Made by a program: the position numbers and the translations under genes. From contig JAFQON010000042.1 of the NCBI GenBank assembly GCA_017403185.1, positions 1 through 64,000 of the forward strand: a DNA stretch of 64,000 nucleotides, in the 5' to 3' direction. The notes below the pieces were generated by a model. The model was not told the DNA's origin and did no database searches. It saw only the letters and a program-made list of their open reading frames with translations. Source of the DNA: Clostridia bacterium (GTDB lineage Bacteria; Bacillota; Clostridia; Oscillospirales; Acutalibacteraceae). Position 1 is the first letter of the stretch; each line of letters starts with the position of its first letter. Below are positions 25,840 through 40,398 of this stretch, in pieces.

Positions 25840-26472
25840 TCAGTCTGCCTTTCTGATGATTATTTTGCCGAAGCAGTCGGGGTTGTGAAAGCCGAGAGCG
25901 GCTGTGGTTACGGGGAAGTGCGCCCCGTAATGCGGGGATGCCGATAAATCGGCGCATTTGTAAAAATTGCCCTTTATTTCGCACGGGTGGATTTTATATT
26001 CTGTGCCGTAAAGGTCAGCAATGAATTTTTCGGGCAGCAGTATGTCGCAGCCCCATGCCTTTTTGCCATTTGCTTTAACATCAACGGGCATGATAACGGG
26101 CTCAAGGTCGGTCAGTTCTTTTATAAACTGCCTGCCCTCACGCTTTTCGCCTATCTGTGAAAGATAAACGCCCTTGGGATTCACCTCAAAGTTGATGTAT
26201 CTCGCATCGCCTTCAACGGGCATAAGAAAAAGCTCAAGGCAGCTGTCGGTATAAACGGGGTCATCACGCTCTGAGCATTCACAGCGGATATTATCCTCAA
26301 ATGACCACAGCACGGCGTGGATTCCCTCGCCTTCAACGGCAAACAGTGCCGCATAGCTTTCGGGGCGGGAGTAGCCTTCCTTCTCCCAATGAAAAGAATT
26401 TATCTCCGCAACGGGAAAGTTCCTTGCCTCTGCGGCGGATTTATAAATCGGAGCAATGTATTCCAAATTCAT
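25840..26472 (-). CDS. CBM9-like (DOMON-type) carbohydrate-binding protein, no signal peptide
   Basis: A 210-residue protein resembling stand-alone carbohydrate-binding family 9-like proteins of Clostridia: an all-beta pattern with VYTDSCLELFLMP, YINFEVNPKGVYL, and the C-terminal HYGAHFPVTTAALGFHNPDCFGKIII. It lacks a signal peptide, so it is expected in the cytoplasm. The ATG at 26472 is immediately preceded by AAGAGGG, an unusually short gap, but no better start exists. It is the first gene of the operon with the NahK-like kinase, suggesting binding or sensing of an imported sugar; a catalytic role cannot be excluded. Confidence 0.7.
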   Translation of the reverse strand: MNLEYIAPIYKSAAEARNFPVAEINSFHWEKEGYSRPESYAALFAVEGEGIHAVLWSFEDNIRCECSERDDPVYTDSCLELFLMPVEGDARYINFEVNPKGVYLSQIGEKREGRQFIKELTDLEPVIMPVDVKANGKKAWGCDILLPEKFIADLYGTEYKIHPCEIKGNFYKCADLSASPHYGAHFPVTTAALGFHNPDCFGKIIIRKAD

Positions 26473-26498
26473 CCCTCTTATATTTATATTATTAAAAC

Positions 26499-26527
26499 AT
26501 TATACTATAGTACGGCGGAATAGTCAA
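26499..26527 (-). promoter_or_regulatory. Sigma-A promoter of the CBM9-like/NahK-like operon
   Basis: Minus strand TTGACT (26522-26527), 17-base spacer, TATAAT (26499-26504). It starts directly behind the ackA terminator. Confidence 0.8.
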
Positions 26528-26568
26528 CAAAAAATAAAAACGAGTACGGCATAAAAAACCGTACCCGT
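26526..26568 (-). terminator. Terminator of ackA
   Basis: ACGGGTACGG / CCGTACTCGT pair with one mismatch around a 9-base loop (26540-26568), followed on the minus strand by TTTTATTTTTTG. The T-run leads straight into the -35 box of the next operon. Confidence 0.8.
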
Positions 26569-26580
26569 CAGCTTTTGTGA

Positions 26581-27786
26581 TTACATAGCTTCAACGATAG
26601 CCTTGGTGTCTCTTGCGATAACAAGCTCTTCGTTTGTGGGAAGAACAAATACCTTAACCTTTGAATTTGCGGTTGAGATTTCGCCTTCCTTGCCTCTTCT
26701 CATAACCTCATTTGCTTCAGCATCAAGCTCAACGCCGAGGTAGCTGAGGTTGTTGCAAACATCTGCACGAAGGTCGATTGTGTTTTCGCCGATGCCGCCT
26801 GTGAATACGATAGCATCAACGCCGTCCATGGCTGCAACATAGCTGCCGATGAGCTTGCGAACCTGATACTTCTGAATGCTTCTTGCAAGGTGAGCTCTTT
26901 CGTTGCCGTTTGCCTCAGCTGCAGAAACATCTCTGTCGTCACTGCCTACGCCCGAAACGCCGAGAACACCCGACTTCTTGTTGAGGATTGTGTCTGTTTC
27001 AGCGGGGGTCCAGCCTTCCTTCTGCTGAAGGTAGGTGATAACCGAGGGGTCAACAGCGCCGCAGCGTGTGCCCATGATGAAGCCGTCAAGGGGAGTGAGA
27101 CCCATGCTGGTGTCGATGCACTTGCCGCCCTTAACAGCGGTGATTGATGAACCGTTGCCGAGGTGGCAGGTAACGATTTTGAGGTCCTCAATATTCTTGC
27201 CCATAACCTCTGCACAGCGTGCGCTTACAAATCTGTGTGATGTGCCGTGGAAGCCGTAGCGGCGGATAGCATACTTCTCATAGTATTCGTAAGGAATGGG
27301 GAACATATATGCTTCAGCGGGCATTGTTGAATGGAATGCGTTGTCAAAAACAACAACCTGAGGAACGCCCTCGCCGAAAACATCAACGCAGGCTCTGATA
27401 CCCTGAATGTGTGCGGGATTGTGAAGGGGAGCAAGGTCGCAAAGGCTTTCAATGCCCTTGATAACTTCGTCGTTAACGAGTGTGCTTTCCTTGAAGAGAG
27501 CACCGCCCTGAACAACTCTGTGGCCGATAGCCGAAATTTCGCTGAGGTCGTCAATAACCTTTGAGGCGCCTTCGGTGAGAGCCTTCTTAACCTGAAGGAA
27601 GGCTTCGGTGTGGTTGGTCATAAGAACGGGTGTTTCGAATTTTTCACCGTTTGCCGAGCCGCCGATGAAGCTGTCGGCGTTGCCGATTTTTTCGCAGTTG
27701 CCCTTTGCAAGAACAGTTTCGTTTTCCATATCGAAAAGCTGATACTTGAGTGATGAGCTGCCGCAGTTGATAACAAGAATTTTCAA
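26581..27786 (-). CDS. ackA: Acetate kinase AckA
   Basis: AckA converts acetyl phosphate and ADP to acetate and ATP, a main energy-yielding step in fermenting Clostridia. The 401 residues begin MKILVINCGSSSLKYQLFD, with the family's N7, S-rich loop and R90 (GHRVVQGG), followed by FDNAFHSTMP, RRYGFHGTSH, HLGNGSS and FTGGIGEN. The start is a TTG at 27786: AGGAG lies 8 bases upstream and the product then matches the canonical N-terminus; the GTG 9 bases earlier overlaps that site. No pta gene is beside it. Its promoter overlaps that of tmcAL. Confidence 0.97.
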   Translation of the reverse strand: MKILVINCGSSSLKYQLFDMENETVLAKGNCEKIGNADSFIGGSANGEKFETPVLMTNHTEAFLQVKKALTEGASKVIDDLSEISAIGHRVVQGGALFKESTLVNDEVIKGIESLCDLAPLHNPAHIQGIRACVDVFGEGVPQVVVFDNAFHSTMPAEAYMFPIPYEYYEKYAIRRYGFHGTSHRFVSARCAEVMGKNIEDLKIVTCHLGNGSSITAVKGGKCIDTSMGLTPLDGFIMGTRCGAVDPSVITYLQQKEGWTPAETDTILNKKSGVLGVSGVGSDDRDVSAAEANGNERAHLARSIQKYQVRKLIGSYVAAMDGVDAIVFTGGIGENTIDLRADVCNNLSYLGVELDAEANEVMRRGKEGEISTANSKVKVFVLPTNEELVIARDTKAIVEAM

Positions 27787-27803
27787 TTTTAACACTCCTA
27801 TGC

Positions 27804-27832
27804 TTGATTTGTTTCAATAACTGTTATATTAT
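27804..27832 (+). promoter_or_regulatory. Sigma-A promoter of tmcAL, face to face with the ackA promoter
   Basis: TTGATT (27804-27809), 17-base spacer, TATTAT (27827-27832). Its -10 overlaps the ackA -10 on the other strand (27828-27833), and its -35 lies in the ackA untranslated leader. Confidence 0.65.
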
Positions 27833-27856
27833 ATAACCAATGAAACAATTTTTCAA
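27828..27856 (-). promoter_or_regulatory. Sigma-A promoter of ackA
   Basis: Minus strand TTGAAA (27851-27856), 17-base spacer, TATAAT (27828-27833). The start codon lies 41 bases downstream of the -10. Confidence 0.75.
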
Positions 27857-27882
27857 GTATTTTATTCAAGAAAGGCAGAATT

Positions 27883-29049
27883 ATGCTTACAGCGGGAATT
27901 ATAGCCGAATACAATCCTTTTCATAACGGACACGCTCTGCTTATCGAAAAAGCAAGGGCGGCGGGAGCAACTCATGTTGTTGCGGTTATGAGCGGCAATT
28001 TTGTGCAGAGGGGCGAGCCGGCGCTTTTTCACCATATCGAAAGAACAAGGGCTGCTCTTGCCGGCGGTGCAGACCTTGTGGTGCAGCTTCCCGTGCCTTA
28101 TGCGGTTTCGGGTGCTCAGAGCTTTGCAAGGGCAGGCGTTGAAATCCTGAATTCTCTGGGCTGCGTCGATTGGCTCGTTTTCGGCAGCGAATGCGGAAAT
28201 GCCGATAAAATAATCGAAACCGCAAAGGCTGTTTACGGGGATAAAATCAAAGATCTGCTTGCCGATGAGCTGAAAAAAGGAATATCCTTTGCATCTGCAA
28301 GGGAGAATGCTCTGCGTGAAATCAATCCCGTATATGCGGATATAATCAAAACTCCGAATAACATTCTCGGCGTTGAATATGCGGCGGCAATAAACCGAAT
28401 AAACAGCAGAATGAAGCCTGTAACCTTTGCCCGTGAGGGTGCGGAGCATGATTCTGCCGACTCAAACGGCAGAATTGCATCGGCATCGCTTATCAGAGAA
28501 AAAATCCGTAACGGCGGCGAATGGAGCCGCTTTGTGCCTGACGGTGCCTTGTATTCCGAATGTGAAATATCGGACATCAATAAGATTGAAAGAGCAATTT
28601 TATACAAAATGAGAACGGCAGAGGGGTCTGAAATTGCAGGTGCACCTGATGTGAGTGAGGGGATTGAAAACAGAATTCTTTCTGCTGCGCAGGATGCAAA
28701 AAGCCTTGAGGAATTATATACGCTTGCCAAAACCAAAAGGTATTCGCACGCACGCATACGCAGGATTGTGCTCAACAGCTTTCTCGGCATAACCGCCGAT
28801 GACCTTGCAACCCCCGTGCCGTATATCAGGGTCACGGGCTTCAACGCAAGAGGTGCGGAGCTCATAAGAAAAGCGTATGATACGGCAGCCCTTCCCGTTA
28901 TAACAAAGGCGGCAGATATATCCTGTCTCGGTGAGGAGGCACAGAGACTTTTTGGCGCCGAGTGCAGGGCAGGGGATATATATTCGCTTTGCTTTGATGA
29001 GGTAAGGGAATGCGGTGAAGAAAAGAAACTAAGACCGGTTATTCTGTGA
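27883..29049 (+). CDS. tmcAL: tRNA(Met) cytidine acetate ligase TmcAL
   Basis: TmcAL makes N4-acetylcytidine at the wobble position of elongator tRNA(Met), activating acetate with ATP through an acetyl-adenylate. The 388-residue protein starts with the nucleotidyltransferase fold GIIAEYNPFHNGHALLI (HxGH-type motif, H14 and H17), followed by VAVMSGNFVQRGEPAL, DLVVQLPVPYAVSGAQSFA and PNNILGVEYAAAI, all typical of the YlbM family. AAAGG precedes the ATG. It diverges from ackA with overlapping promoters; since acetate is the substrate of one and the product of the other, the pairing may be meaningful. A terminator follows. Confidence 0.94.
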   Translation: MLTAGIIAEYNPFHNGHALLIEKARAAGATHVVAVMSGNFVQRGEPALFHHIERTRAALAGGADLVVQLPVPYAVSGAQSFARAGVEILNSLGCVDWLVFGSECGNADKIIETAKAVYGDKIKDLLADELKKGISFASARENALREINPVYADIIKTPNNILGVEYAAAINRINSRMKPVTFAREGAEHDSADSNGRIASASLIREKIRNGGEWSRFVPDGALYSECEISDINKIERAILYKMRTAEGSEIAGAPDVSEGIENRILSAAQDAKSLEELYTLAKTKRYSHARIRRIVLNSFLGITADDLATPVPYIRVTGFNARGAELIRKAYDTAALPVITKAADISCLGEEAQRLFGAECRAGDIYSLCFDEVRECGEEKKLRPVIL

Positions 29050-29054
29050 ATCTG

Positions 29055-29099
29055 AGCGGTGAAAATGCCCGATTTAAGGTGTTTTACACCGCTTTTTTA
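29055..29099 (+). terminator. Terminator after tmcAL
   Basis: AGCGGTG (29055-29061) pairs with CACCGCT (29087-29093), with an inner GGTG/CACC alternative, followed by a T6 run. The remaining 29100-29411 holds the rpoB promoter and an AT-rich leader; no gene is visible in it. Confidence 0.75.
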
Positions 29100-29234
29100 T
29101 GCCCGTTTTTGAAACACTCGGAAGAGTTGCAGAAAAATATAGTCAAAATCAACAAAAGTGAAAAAATAATGCACAAATAAAGTTGTCCGAAACAGAAATA
29201 TTTTGTTTATTCATACGAACATTAAAAATTAATA

Positions 29235-29263
29235 TTGACAATTTGACTTTGTAAGAATATAAT
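29235..29263 (+). promoter_or_regulatory. Strong sigma-A promoter of rpoBC
   Basis: TTGACA (29235-29240), 17-base spacer, TATAAT (29258-29263), both consensus. The leader to the rpoB start is about 140 bases and AT-rich, with a small TTTCCA/TGGAAA palindrome near 29366-29379. rplJ-rplL do not precede rpoB here, so this promoter is likely the main one for rpoBC. Confidence 0.85.
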
Positions 29264-29411
29264 GCTATCCTGCATATTATAATGGAATTTATTGTCTTAT
29301 AATTAAAAAATATTTGACTATTTTTTAAGGATTCAGGCATTGATTTCGGCAATATAATTCGGCTTTCCACATGGAAATGGAAGATTTAAAGAAACGGAGT
29401 GATTTAGCCTA

Positions 29412-32400
29412 ATGCTGAAAACGAATACCGTTAAACGCGGAAGCTGCGAGCGTCAGAGCTTCGGAAAAATCAATGAAGTTATGGATATGCCCAACCTCAT
29501 TGAAATCCAGAAGGCTTCCTACAAATGGTTCATCGAAACAGGTCTTAAGGAGGTTTTCCGTGACACTGCGGACATCACGGATTACACCGGCAACTGGGTG
29601 CTCAGCTTTGTTGACTACAGAATGGACGACAAGCCCAAGTACACAGTTCGCGAATGCAAGGAGCGCGACGCTACCTATGCAGCTCCCATGAGAGTTACCG
29701 TTCGCTTGCAGAACAAAGAAACCGGCATCATCAAGGAGTCTGAGGTTTACATGGGCGACTTCCCCATCATGACCGAGAGCGGCACCTTCGTCATCAACGG
29801 CGCAGAGCGTGTTATTGTTTCACAGCTTGTCCGTTCACCCGGCGTTTATTACGGAATGACTCACGACAAGACCGGTATTGAGCTCTACACAAGCACAATC
29901 AACCCCAACAGAGGTGCATGGCTTGAGTATGAAACAGATGCCAACGATTTGTTCTATGTCCGCATTGACAAAAACAGAAAAATTTACATCACTGCGTTTA
30001 TCCGTGCTCTTGGTCTGAGCTCGAACGATGATATCCGCCGTTTCTTCGGTGAGGATAACAAGCTCGAAGCCACCATGGAGAAGGATGAAACAAGGAACAC
30101 CGAAGAAGCTCTTATGGAAGTATTCAAGAAGCTTCGCCCCGGTGAGCCCGTAACTCTTGAATCCGCTCAGCAGCACATCGATAATCTTTTCTTTGACCCC
30201 CACAGATATGACATTTCCAGAGTAGGCCGCTACAAATACAACAAGAAGCTTTCAATGCTCAACCGTCTCCCCGGCTGCACTGTTGCTCAGCCCGTTATTT
30301 CAGAGTACACAGGCGAGCTTCTTGCAGAGCCCGGTGAGGTGCTCACAAAGCAGAAGGCTCTTGAAATAGAGCAGGCAGGCGTAATGAAGGTTGTTGTTGC
30401 CTGCGAGGACGGCAGTGAGCTGTTCGTTATCTCAAACGGCATGGTTTATGCCGATGCGCTTCTTCCTGACAGCATCTCAAAAGCCGAGCTCGATGAAATC
30501 GGCATAAACGAGAAGGTACGCTATTCCGTTCTTCACGAGGTTATCGAGAAGTGCGGTGACGACAAGGCAGCTCTTCTTGCAGAGATGGCAGAGCGCTGCG
30601 ACGACCTTATCCCCAAGCACATCATCGTTGACGATATCTTCGCATCAGTCAACTATGTCAACTGCCTCACCAAGCGTGTAGGTAATGTTGACGATATCGA
30701 CCATCTGGGCAACAGAAGAATCCGCTGCGTAGGCGAATTGCTTCAGAATCAGTTCAGAATCGGTCTTGCAAGAATGGAAAGAGTAGTCCGTGAGAGAATG
30801 GCTATTCAGGCTCAGGAGGACGAAGATAAGATTACTCCGCAGACTCTTATCAACATCCGCCCCGTTATGGTTGCCATCAAAGAATTCTTCGGTTCATCAC
30901 CCCTTTCACAGTTTATGGACCAGACCAACCCCCTTGCAGAGCTTACTCACAAGCGCCGTCTTTCGGCTCTCGGCCCCGGCGGTCTTTCACGAGACAGAGC
31001 AGGTTTCGAGGTTCGAGATGTTCACTATTCGCACTACGGCAGAATGTGTCCCATTGAGACTCCTGAAGGTCCCAACATCGGTCTTATCTCTTACCTCGCA
31101 ACATTCGCAAAAATCAACGAATACGGCTTTATCGAGGCTCCCTACAGAAAGATTGACAAAGAAACAGGCAGAGTTCTTGATGAAGTTGAATATATGACTG
31201 CTGACACAGAAGACGATTTCATCGTTGCTCAGGCTAACGAAGCCCTTGATGAAAACAACTGCTTTGTCAGAGAAAAAATCACAGCCCGCTACAGAGACGA
31301 ATTCATTGAAATCGACCGTTCAAAAGTTGATTACATGGATATCTCTCCCAAGATGGTTGTTTCGGTTGCTACCGCAATGATTCCCTTCCTTGAGAACGAC
31401 GACGCCAACCGTGCGCTCATGGGTTCAAACATGCAGCGTCAGGCAGTTCCCCTTCTCAAGACCTGCGCCCCCATCGTCGGCACAGGTATGGAATACAAGG
31501 CTGCAGTTGACTCGGGTGTTACCGTGCTTGCAAAGAAAGCGGGTATCATCACCAAGGTCAGCGCAGACAGCATCGACATGAAGAACGACGACGGCACCAT
31601 GGACCACTATGAGCTTATCAAGTTCATGCGTTCAAACCAGGGCACCTGCACAAATCAGAGACCCATCGTTTCACTCGGTCAGAAGGTTCAGGCGGGTGAG
31701 GTTATCGCCGACGGCCCTGCAACAGACCACGGTGAAATCAGCCTCGGCAAGAATGCGCTTGTAGGCTTCATGACATGGGAAGGCTACAACTACGAAGACG
31801 CAGTTCTTATCAACGAAAAGCTTGTTCGTGACGATGTATACACATCCGTTCACATTGAAGAATACGAAACAGAGGCAAGAGATACCAAGCTCGGCCCCGA
31901 AGAAATCACAAGAGATATTCCCAATGTCGGTGAGGATGCTCTCGGCAACCTTGACGAACGAGGAATTATCAGAATAGGTGCAGAGGTTCACTCAGGCGAC
32001 ATCCTTGTAGGTAAGGTTACACCCAAGGGCGAAACCGAGCTCACCGCCGAAGAAAGACTGCTTCGTGCAATCTTCGGCGAAAAGGCAAAGGAAGTCAGAG
32101 ACACCTCTCTTAAGGTTCCCCACGGTGAATACGGCATTGTTGTCAATGTTGAGGTATTCACAAGAGAAAACAGCGATGAGCTGTCACCCGGCGTAAACAA
32201 GGTTGTTCGCTGCTATATCGCTCAGAAGCGTAAGCTTTCAGTCGGCGATAAGATGGCGGGCCGTCACGGCAACAAGGGTGTTGTTTCAAGAATTCTTCCT
32301 CAGGAAGATATGCCCTTCCTTCCCGACGGCACACCTCTTGATATTGTTCTTAACCCCCTCGGTGTTCCCTCTCGTATGAACATCGGTCAGGTTCTCGAAG

Positions 32401-33248
32401 TTCACCTCGGCTTTGCCGCAAGAAACCTCGGCATCAATGTTATGACACCCGTTTTCGACGGTGCTCATGAAGAAGATATCACCGAAGCTTTCAAAGAAGC
32501 AAACCGTGTTGCAATGGAAAAGGCTGAAAAAGAAGCTGCTGAGAAGGGCGTTGAGTTTGACCCGTCAAAGGTTCCTCAGCTCCGCCTCGACTGTAAGTCA
32601 ATTCTTACAGACGGCAGAACAGGCCGCAGATTTGATAACCCCGTAACAGTCGGCGTCATGTACTACCTCAAGCTTCATCACCTTGTTGACGATAAGATTC
32701 ATGCCCGTTCAACAGGTCCCTACTCACTCGTTACTCAGCAGCCCCTCGGCGGTAAAGCTCAGTTCGGCGGCCAGCGTTTCGGTGAAATGGAAGTTTGGGC
32801 ACTCGAAGCTTACGGTGCAGCCTATACTCTTCAGGAAATCCTTACAGTCAAGTCCGACGATGTTGTGGGCAGAGTTAAAACCTACGAAGCAATCGTCAAG
32901 GGCAAGAATGTTCCCACTCCCGGCGTTCCCGAATCCTTCAAGGTTCTTGTTAAGGAGCTTCAGGCTCTTGCGCTCGACATCAAGGTTCTCGATGAGAACG
33001 ACGAAGAAATCGACCTTCGCCAGAGCTTTGACGGCGACGATGTGGGCTTTGTTTCGGATGACAAGGCGTTCCAGAATGTCAACGACGCCGAGCAGAGCGA
33101 CGATTTCATGATTGACGAGGACAGCGAAGATAACGATATATTTATCAGAGACCTCGGCGATGATGACGATTTCGGCGATATGCAGGAAGATATGGGAGTT
33201 GAAGACTACGGCTTCGATTTTGAACCCTCGGAGGACGATTATGAATAA
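29412..33248 (+). CDS. rpoB: RNA polymerase subunit beta RpoB
   Basis: The beta subunit of RNA polymerase, 1278 residues. The rifampicin-binding region (about 497-540) reads [20 protein letters not shown] with the sensitive-type aspartate, histidine and serine in place, then [20 protein letters not shown]. The C-terminal clamp region has [20 protein letters not shown] and [10 protein letters not shown]. The last 90 residues form a long acidic Asp/Glu tail. A GGAG lies about 12 bases before the ATG. It is the first gene of rpoBC; no resistance-type change is seen in the rifampicin cluster. Confidence 0.98.
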   Translation: MLKTNTVKRGSCERQSFGKINEVMDMPNLIEIQKASYKWFIETGLKEVFRDTADITDYTGNWVLSFVDYRMDDKPKYTVRECKERDATYAAPMRVTVRLQNKETGIIKESEVYMGDFPIMTESGTFVINGAERVIVSQLVRSPGVYYGMTHDKTGIELYTSTINPNRGAWLEYETDANDLFYVRIDKNRKIYITAFIRALGLSSNDDIRRFFGEDNKLEATMEKDETRNTEEALMEVFKKLRPGEPVTLESAQQHIDNLFFDPHRYDISRVGRYKYNKKLSMLNRLPGCTVAQPVISEYTGELLAEPGEVLTKQKALEIEQAGVMKVVVACEDGSELFVISNGMVYADALLPDSISKAELDEIGINEKVRYSVLHEVIEKCGDDKAALLAEMAERCDDLIPKHIIVDDIFASVNYVNCLTKRVGNVDDIDHLGNRRIRCVGELLQNQFRIGLARMERVVRERMAIQAQEDEDKITPQTLINIRPVMVAIKEFFGSSPLSQFMDQTNPLAELTHKRRLSALGPGGLSRDRAGFEVRDVHYSHYGRMCPIETPEGPNIGLISYLATFAKINEYGFIEAPYRKIDKETGRVLDEVEYMTADTEDDFIVAQANEALDENNCFVREKITARYRDEFIEIDRSKVDYMDISPKMVVSVATAMIPFLENDDANRALMGSNMQRQAVPLLKTCAPIVGTGMEYKAAVDSGVTVLAKKAGIITKVSADSIDMKNDDGTMDHYELIKFMRSNQGTCTNQRPIVSLGQKVQAGEVIADGPATDHGEISLGKNALVGFMTWEGYNYEDAVLINEKLVRDDVYTSVHIEEYETEARDTKLGPEEITRDIPNVGEDALGNLDERGIIRIGAEVHSGDILVGKVTPKGETELTAEERLLRAIFGEKAKEVRDTSLKVPHGEYGIVVNVEVFTRENSDELSPGVNKVVRCYIAQKRKLSVGDKMAGRHGNKGVVSRILPQEDMPFLPDGTPLDIVLNPLGVPSRMNIGQVLEVHLGFAARNLGINVMTPVFDGAHEEDITEAFKEANRVAMEKAEKEAAEKGVEFDPSKVPQLRLDCKSILTDGRTGRRFDNPVTVGVMYYLKLHHLVDDKIHARSTGPYSLVTQQPLGGKAQFGGQRFGEMEVWALEAYGAAYTLQEILTVKSDDVVGRVKTYEAIVKGKNVPTPGVPESFKVLVKELQALALDIKVLDENDEEIDLRQSFDGDDVGFVSDDKAFQNVNDAEQSDDFMIDEDSEDNDIFIRDLGDDDDFGDMQEDMGVEDYGFDFEPSEDDYE

Positions 33249-33290
33249 TCGCCATTTTCCAAAAGTAACTTACGGAAGGGGCATCGTTTA

Positions 33291-37022
<3,732 letters not shown>

Positions 37023-37037
37023 TTTTTGTGAAAAGTG

Positions 37038-37067
37038 TTGACAAACCGAGTCGACATGTGATAAAAT
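37038..37067 (+). promoter_or_regulatory. Promoter of rpsL-rpsG-fusA
   Basis: TTGACA (37038-37043), 18-base spacer, TAAAAT (37062-37067), starting 16 bases after the rpoC stop. The space where many Firmicutes carry an L7Ae-like gene holds no coding sequence here. Confidence 0.75.
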
Positions 37068-37084
37068 ACAAAATTGTGGTGTCC

Positions 37085-37117
37085 GAAATTCCTGCACTTG
37101 CAAAAGTGCGGGGTTTC
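37085..37117 (+). promoter_or_regulatory. Stem-loop in the rpsL leader
   Basis: GAAATTCCTGCACTT and AAGTGCGGGGTTTC pair over about 14 bp (three G-U pairs, one bulge) with a GCAA loop, a stable GNRA-capped hairpin about 10 bases after the expected transcription start. It has no T-run, so it is not a typical terminator; a leader control or stability element is more likely. Confidence 0.55.
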
Positions 37118-37153
37118 GTCACGATATAATATTCAAAGAAAGGAGAGAGTTTA

Positions 37154-37576
37154 TTGCCTACCTTTAACCAGCTTGTTCGTAACGGTAGAGAAACACTTGT
37201 GAAGAAGCCCAAGGCTCCCGCACTTCTTAAGGGTCTGAACTCAAAGAAGAATGTTCTTACAGATCAGGATTCACCCCAGAAGCGTGGTGTTTGCACCGCT
37301 GTTAAGACTGCAACCCCCAAAAAGCCCAACTCAGCACTTCGTAAGATTGCCAGAGTTCGTCTCACAAACGGCATTGAGGTTTCAGCTTATATCCCCGGTG
37401 TCGGTCACAACCTCCAGGAGCACTCAGTTGTTCTTATCAGAGGCGGCCGTGTTAAGGACCTTCCCGGTGTGCGTTACCACATCATCCGCGGTTCACTTGA
37501 TACCCAGGGCGTTAACGGCAGAATGCAGAGCCGTTCAAAGTACGGCGCAAAGCGTCCCAAGGCAGCAAAGAAATAA
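37154..37576 (+). CDS. rpsL: 30S ribosomal protein uS12
   Basis: Ribosomal protein uS12, part of the decoding centre. The 140 residues include the Firmicutes-type N-terminal insertion ([14 protein letters not shown]), the conserved [11 protein letters not shown] (K57 equals the streptomycin-linked lysine 42/43 of E. coli), [11 protein letters not shown] and [12 protein letters not shown] (K101 equals the second streptomycin-linked lysine), all in sensitive form. The start is a TTG at 37154 with AAAGGAGAG upstream and the product begins MPTFNQLV as in the family. It is the first gene of the str-type operon. Confidence 0.97.
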   Translation: MPTFNQLVRNGRETLVKKPKAPALLKGLNSKKNVLTDQDSPQKRGVCTAVKTATPKKPNSALRKIARVRLTNGIEVSAYIPGVGHNLQEHSVVLIRGGRVKDLPGVRYHIIRGSLDTQGVNGRMQSRSKYGAKRPKAAKK

Positions 37577-38213
<637 letters not shown>

Positions 38214-38255
38214 TCTGCGCATAATATATTTTACTAAAATTTTTCGGAGGTTCAT

Positions 38256-40322
38256 ATGCCAAGACAGGTATCTCTTGAGATGACCAGAAACATTGGTATT
38301 ATGGCTCACATTGACGCCGGCAAAACCACCACATCTGAGCGTATCCTGTTCTATACAGGTAAGACTCATAAGATTGGCGAAACACACGATGGCGCCGCTA
38401 CCATGGACTGGATGGAGCAGGAGCAGGAGCGTGGTATTACCATCACATCCGCTGCTACCACCTGTTTCTGGAAGGACCACCGTGTCAACATCATTGATAC
38501 CCCGGGTCACGTTGACTTCACTGTTGAAGTTGAGCGTTCACTCAGAGTTCTTGATGGTTCGGTAACGGTTCTTTGCGCTAAGGGCGGCGTTGAGCCCCAG
38601 TCTGAAACCGTTTGGAGACAGGCTGATAAATACCGTGTTCCCAGAATGGTCTATGTTAATAAGATGGACATCTTGGGTGCAAATTTCTACAGAGTTGTAG
38701 ATATGATGAAGGAACGCCTTAAGTGTAATGCAGTTCCCATTCAGCTCCCCATCGGTGCCGAATCAGATTTCGTGGGAATTATCGACCTTGTTATCATGAA
38801 GGCTTATTACTACAATGATGATAAGGGTATTGACATCACTGTTACAGATATCCCCGATGATATGAAGGAAATTGCTCAGAAGTATCACGACGAACTCATT
38901 GAGCATGTTGCTGAGCAGGATGATGCTCTTCTTGAGAAGTTCTTTGAAGGCGAAGAGCTTACTGTTGAAGAGGTTAAGGCTTGCATCAGAAAGGCAACAA
39001 TTGCTAACACAATGGTTCCCGTTGTTTGCGGCACATCATACCGCAACAAGGGCGTTCAGCTCCTTCTCGATGCAGTTATCGATTATATGCCCGCTCCGAC
39101 TGATATCGAAGCTATCAAGGGCATCAATCCCGAAACAGGTGAGGAAGAGGTAAGACATTCTTCAGACGAAGAGCCCTTCTCAGCTCTCGCATTCAAGATT
39201 GCTACCGACCCCTTCGTTGGTAAGCTCTGCTTCTTCAGAGTTTATTCGGGTAAGGTCGAAACAGGCGCTTCTGTTTACAACTCAACAAAGGATAATAACG
39301 AGCGTATGGGCAGAATCCTGCAGATGCACTCCAACCACAGACAGGATATCGACTGCTGCTATGCAGGTGATATTGCTGCTTGCGTTGGTGTTAAGCAGAC
39401 AACTACAGGCGACACCCTTTGTGATGCAAAGCATCCCGTTATTCTTGAATCAATGGAGTTCCCCGAGCCCGTTATCAGAGTTGCCATCGAGCCCAAGACC
39501 AAAGCAGGTCAGGAGAAGATGGGTATTGCTCTTGCAAAGCTCGCTGAAGAGGATCCCACATTCAAGTGCTACACAGATGAAGAAACAGGCCAGACAATCA
39601 TCGCCGGCATGGGTGAGCTCCACCTTGAAATCATCGTTGACAGACTTCTTCGTGAATTCAAGGTTGAAGCTAATGTAGGTCAGCCTCAGGTTGCTTACCG
39701 TGAAACAATCACTCAGGCTGCTGACACAGATACCAAGTATTCTCGTCAGTCAGGCGGTAAGGGTCAGTACGGTCATGTTAAGATGAAGATTGAACCCAAC
39801 CCCGAAAAGGGATACGAGTTTGTCAACAACATCGTCGGCGGTGCTATTCCCAAGGAATACTTCAACGCTATTGAGGCAGGCGTCAAGGGCGCAATGCTTA
39901 CAGGTGTTCTCGCAGGCTACAATGTTGTTGATGTTAAGGTAACACTTTACGACGGTTCATATCACGAAGTTGACTCTTCAGAAATGGCCTTCAAGATTGC
40001 CGCATCAATGGCATTCAAGGACGCTATGAAGAAGGCTGCTCCCATTCTTATGGAGCCCATCATGAAGACCGCAGTCATCGTTCCCGACGAATACATGGGC
40101 GATGTTATCGGCGATATCAACTCACGCCGCGGTATGATTCAGGGCACAGAAGCAAGAACAGGTGCAGTTCAGATCAACGCAAATATCCCGCTGTCAAATA
40201 TGTTCGGCTACGCAACAGCTCTCCGTTCAAGAACTCAGGGCCGCGGTCAGTACGCTATGGAACCCAGCCATTATGCTGAAGTTCCCAAGTCAATTGCCGA
40301 AAAAGTTATCAGCGAAAGATAA
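38256..40322 (+). CDS. fusA: Elongation factor G
   Basis: EF-G, the GTPase that moves tRNAs and mRNA through the ribosome. The 688 residues show the G1 loop HIDAGKTTT (about 19-27), G2/G3 with [11 protein letters not shown] and DTPGHVDFT, and G4 NKMD, then domains II-V with [14 protein letters not shown] in domain III and a normal C-terminus. CGGAGGTTCAT precedes the ATG. It follows rpsG directly and is separated from tuf by a spacer with its own promoter. A single copy is seen in this window; no fusidic-acid change is judged. Confidence 0.98.
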   Translation: MPRQVSLEMTRNIGIMAHIDAGKTTTSERILFYTGKTHKIGETHDGAATMDWMEQEQERGITITSAATTCFWKDHRVNIIDTPGHVDFTVEVERSLRVLDGSVTVLCAKGGVEPQSETVWRQADKYRVPRMVYVNKMDILGANFYRVVDMMKERLKCNAVPIQLPIGAESDFVGIIDLVIMKAYYYNDDKGIDITVTDIPDDMKEIAQKYHDELIEHVAEQDDALLEKFFEGEELTVEEVKACIRKATIANTMVPVVCGTSYRNKGVQLLLDAVIDYMPAPTDIEAIKGINPETGEEEVRHSSDEEPFSALAFKIATDPFVGKLCFFRVYSGKVETGASVYNSTKDNNERMGRILQMHSNHRQDIDCCYAGDIAACVGVKQTTTGDTLCDAKHPVILESMEFPEPVIRVAIEPKTKAGQEKMGIALAKLAEEDPTFKCYTDEETGQTIIAGMGELHLEIIVDRLLREFKVEANVGQPQVAYRETITQAADTDTKYSRQSGGKGQYGHVKMKIEPNPEKGYEFVNNIVGGAIPKEYFNAIEAGVKGAMLTGVLAGYNVVDVKVTLYDGSYHEVDSSEMAFKIAASMAFKDAMKKAAPILMEPIMKTAVIVPDEYMGDVIGDINSRRGMIQGTEARTGAVQINANIPLSNMFGYATALRSRTQGRGQYAMEPSHYAEVPKSIAEKVISER

Positions 40323-40345
40323 TTTGTTTCGTTAATTTAAAAAAA

Positions 40346-40398
40346 GGGCTTGAAATTTAAGCCCATACTTGTTACAATGAAACCATGCACGAGCATGG
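40346..40398 (+). promoter_or_regulatory. Promoter and hairpins in the fusA-tuf spacer
   Basis: TTGAAA (40350-40355), 17-base spacer, TACAAT (40373-40378) with an extended TG just before the -10 form a likely tuf promoter. The -35 lies in a GGGCTT/AAGCCC hairpin (40346-40364), and a perfect CCATGC-ACGA-GCATGG hairpin (40383-40398) would form the 5' end of the new transcript, possibly stabilising the tuf mRNA. Confidence 0.65.

Noticed and set aside
27862..28449. A 195-codon minus-strand open frame opposite tmcAL
   Set aside because: It lies fully antisense to a conserved gene, has no recognisable domain or ribosome site, and is explained by the codon bias of tmcAL.
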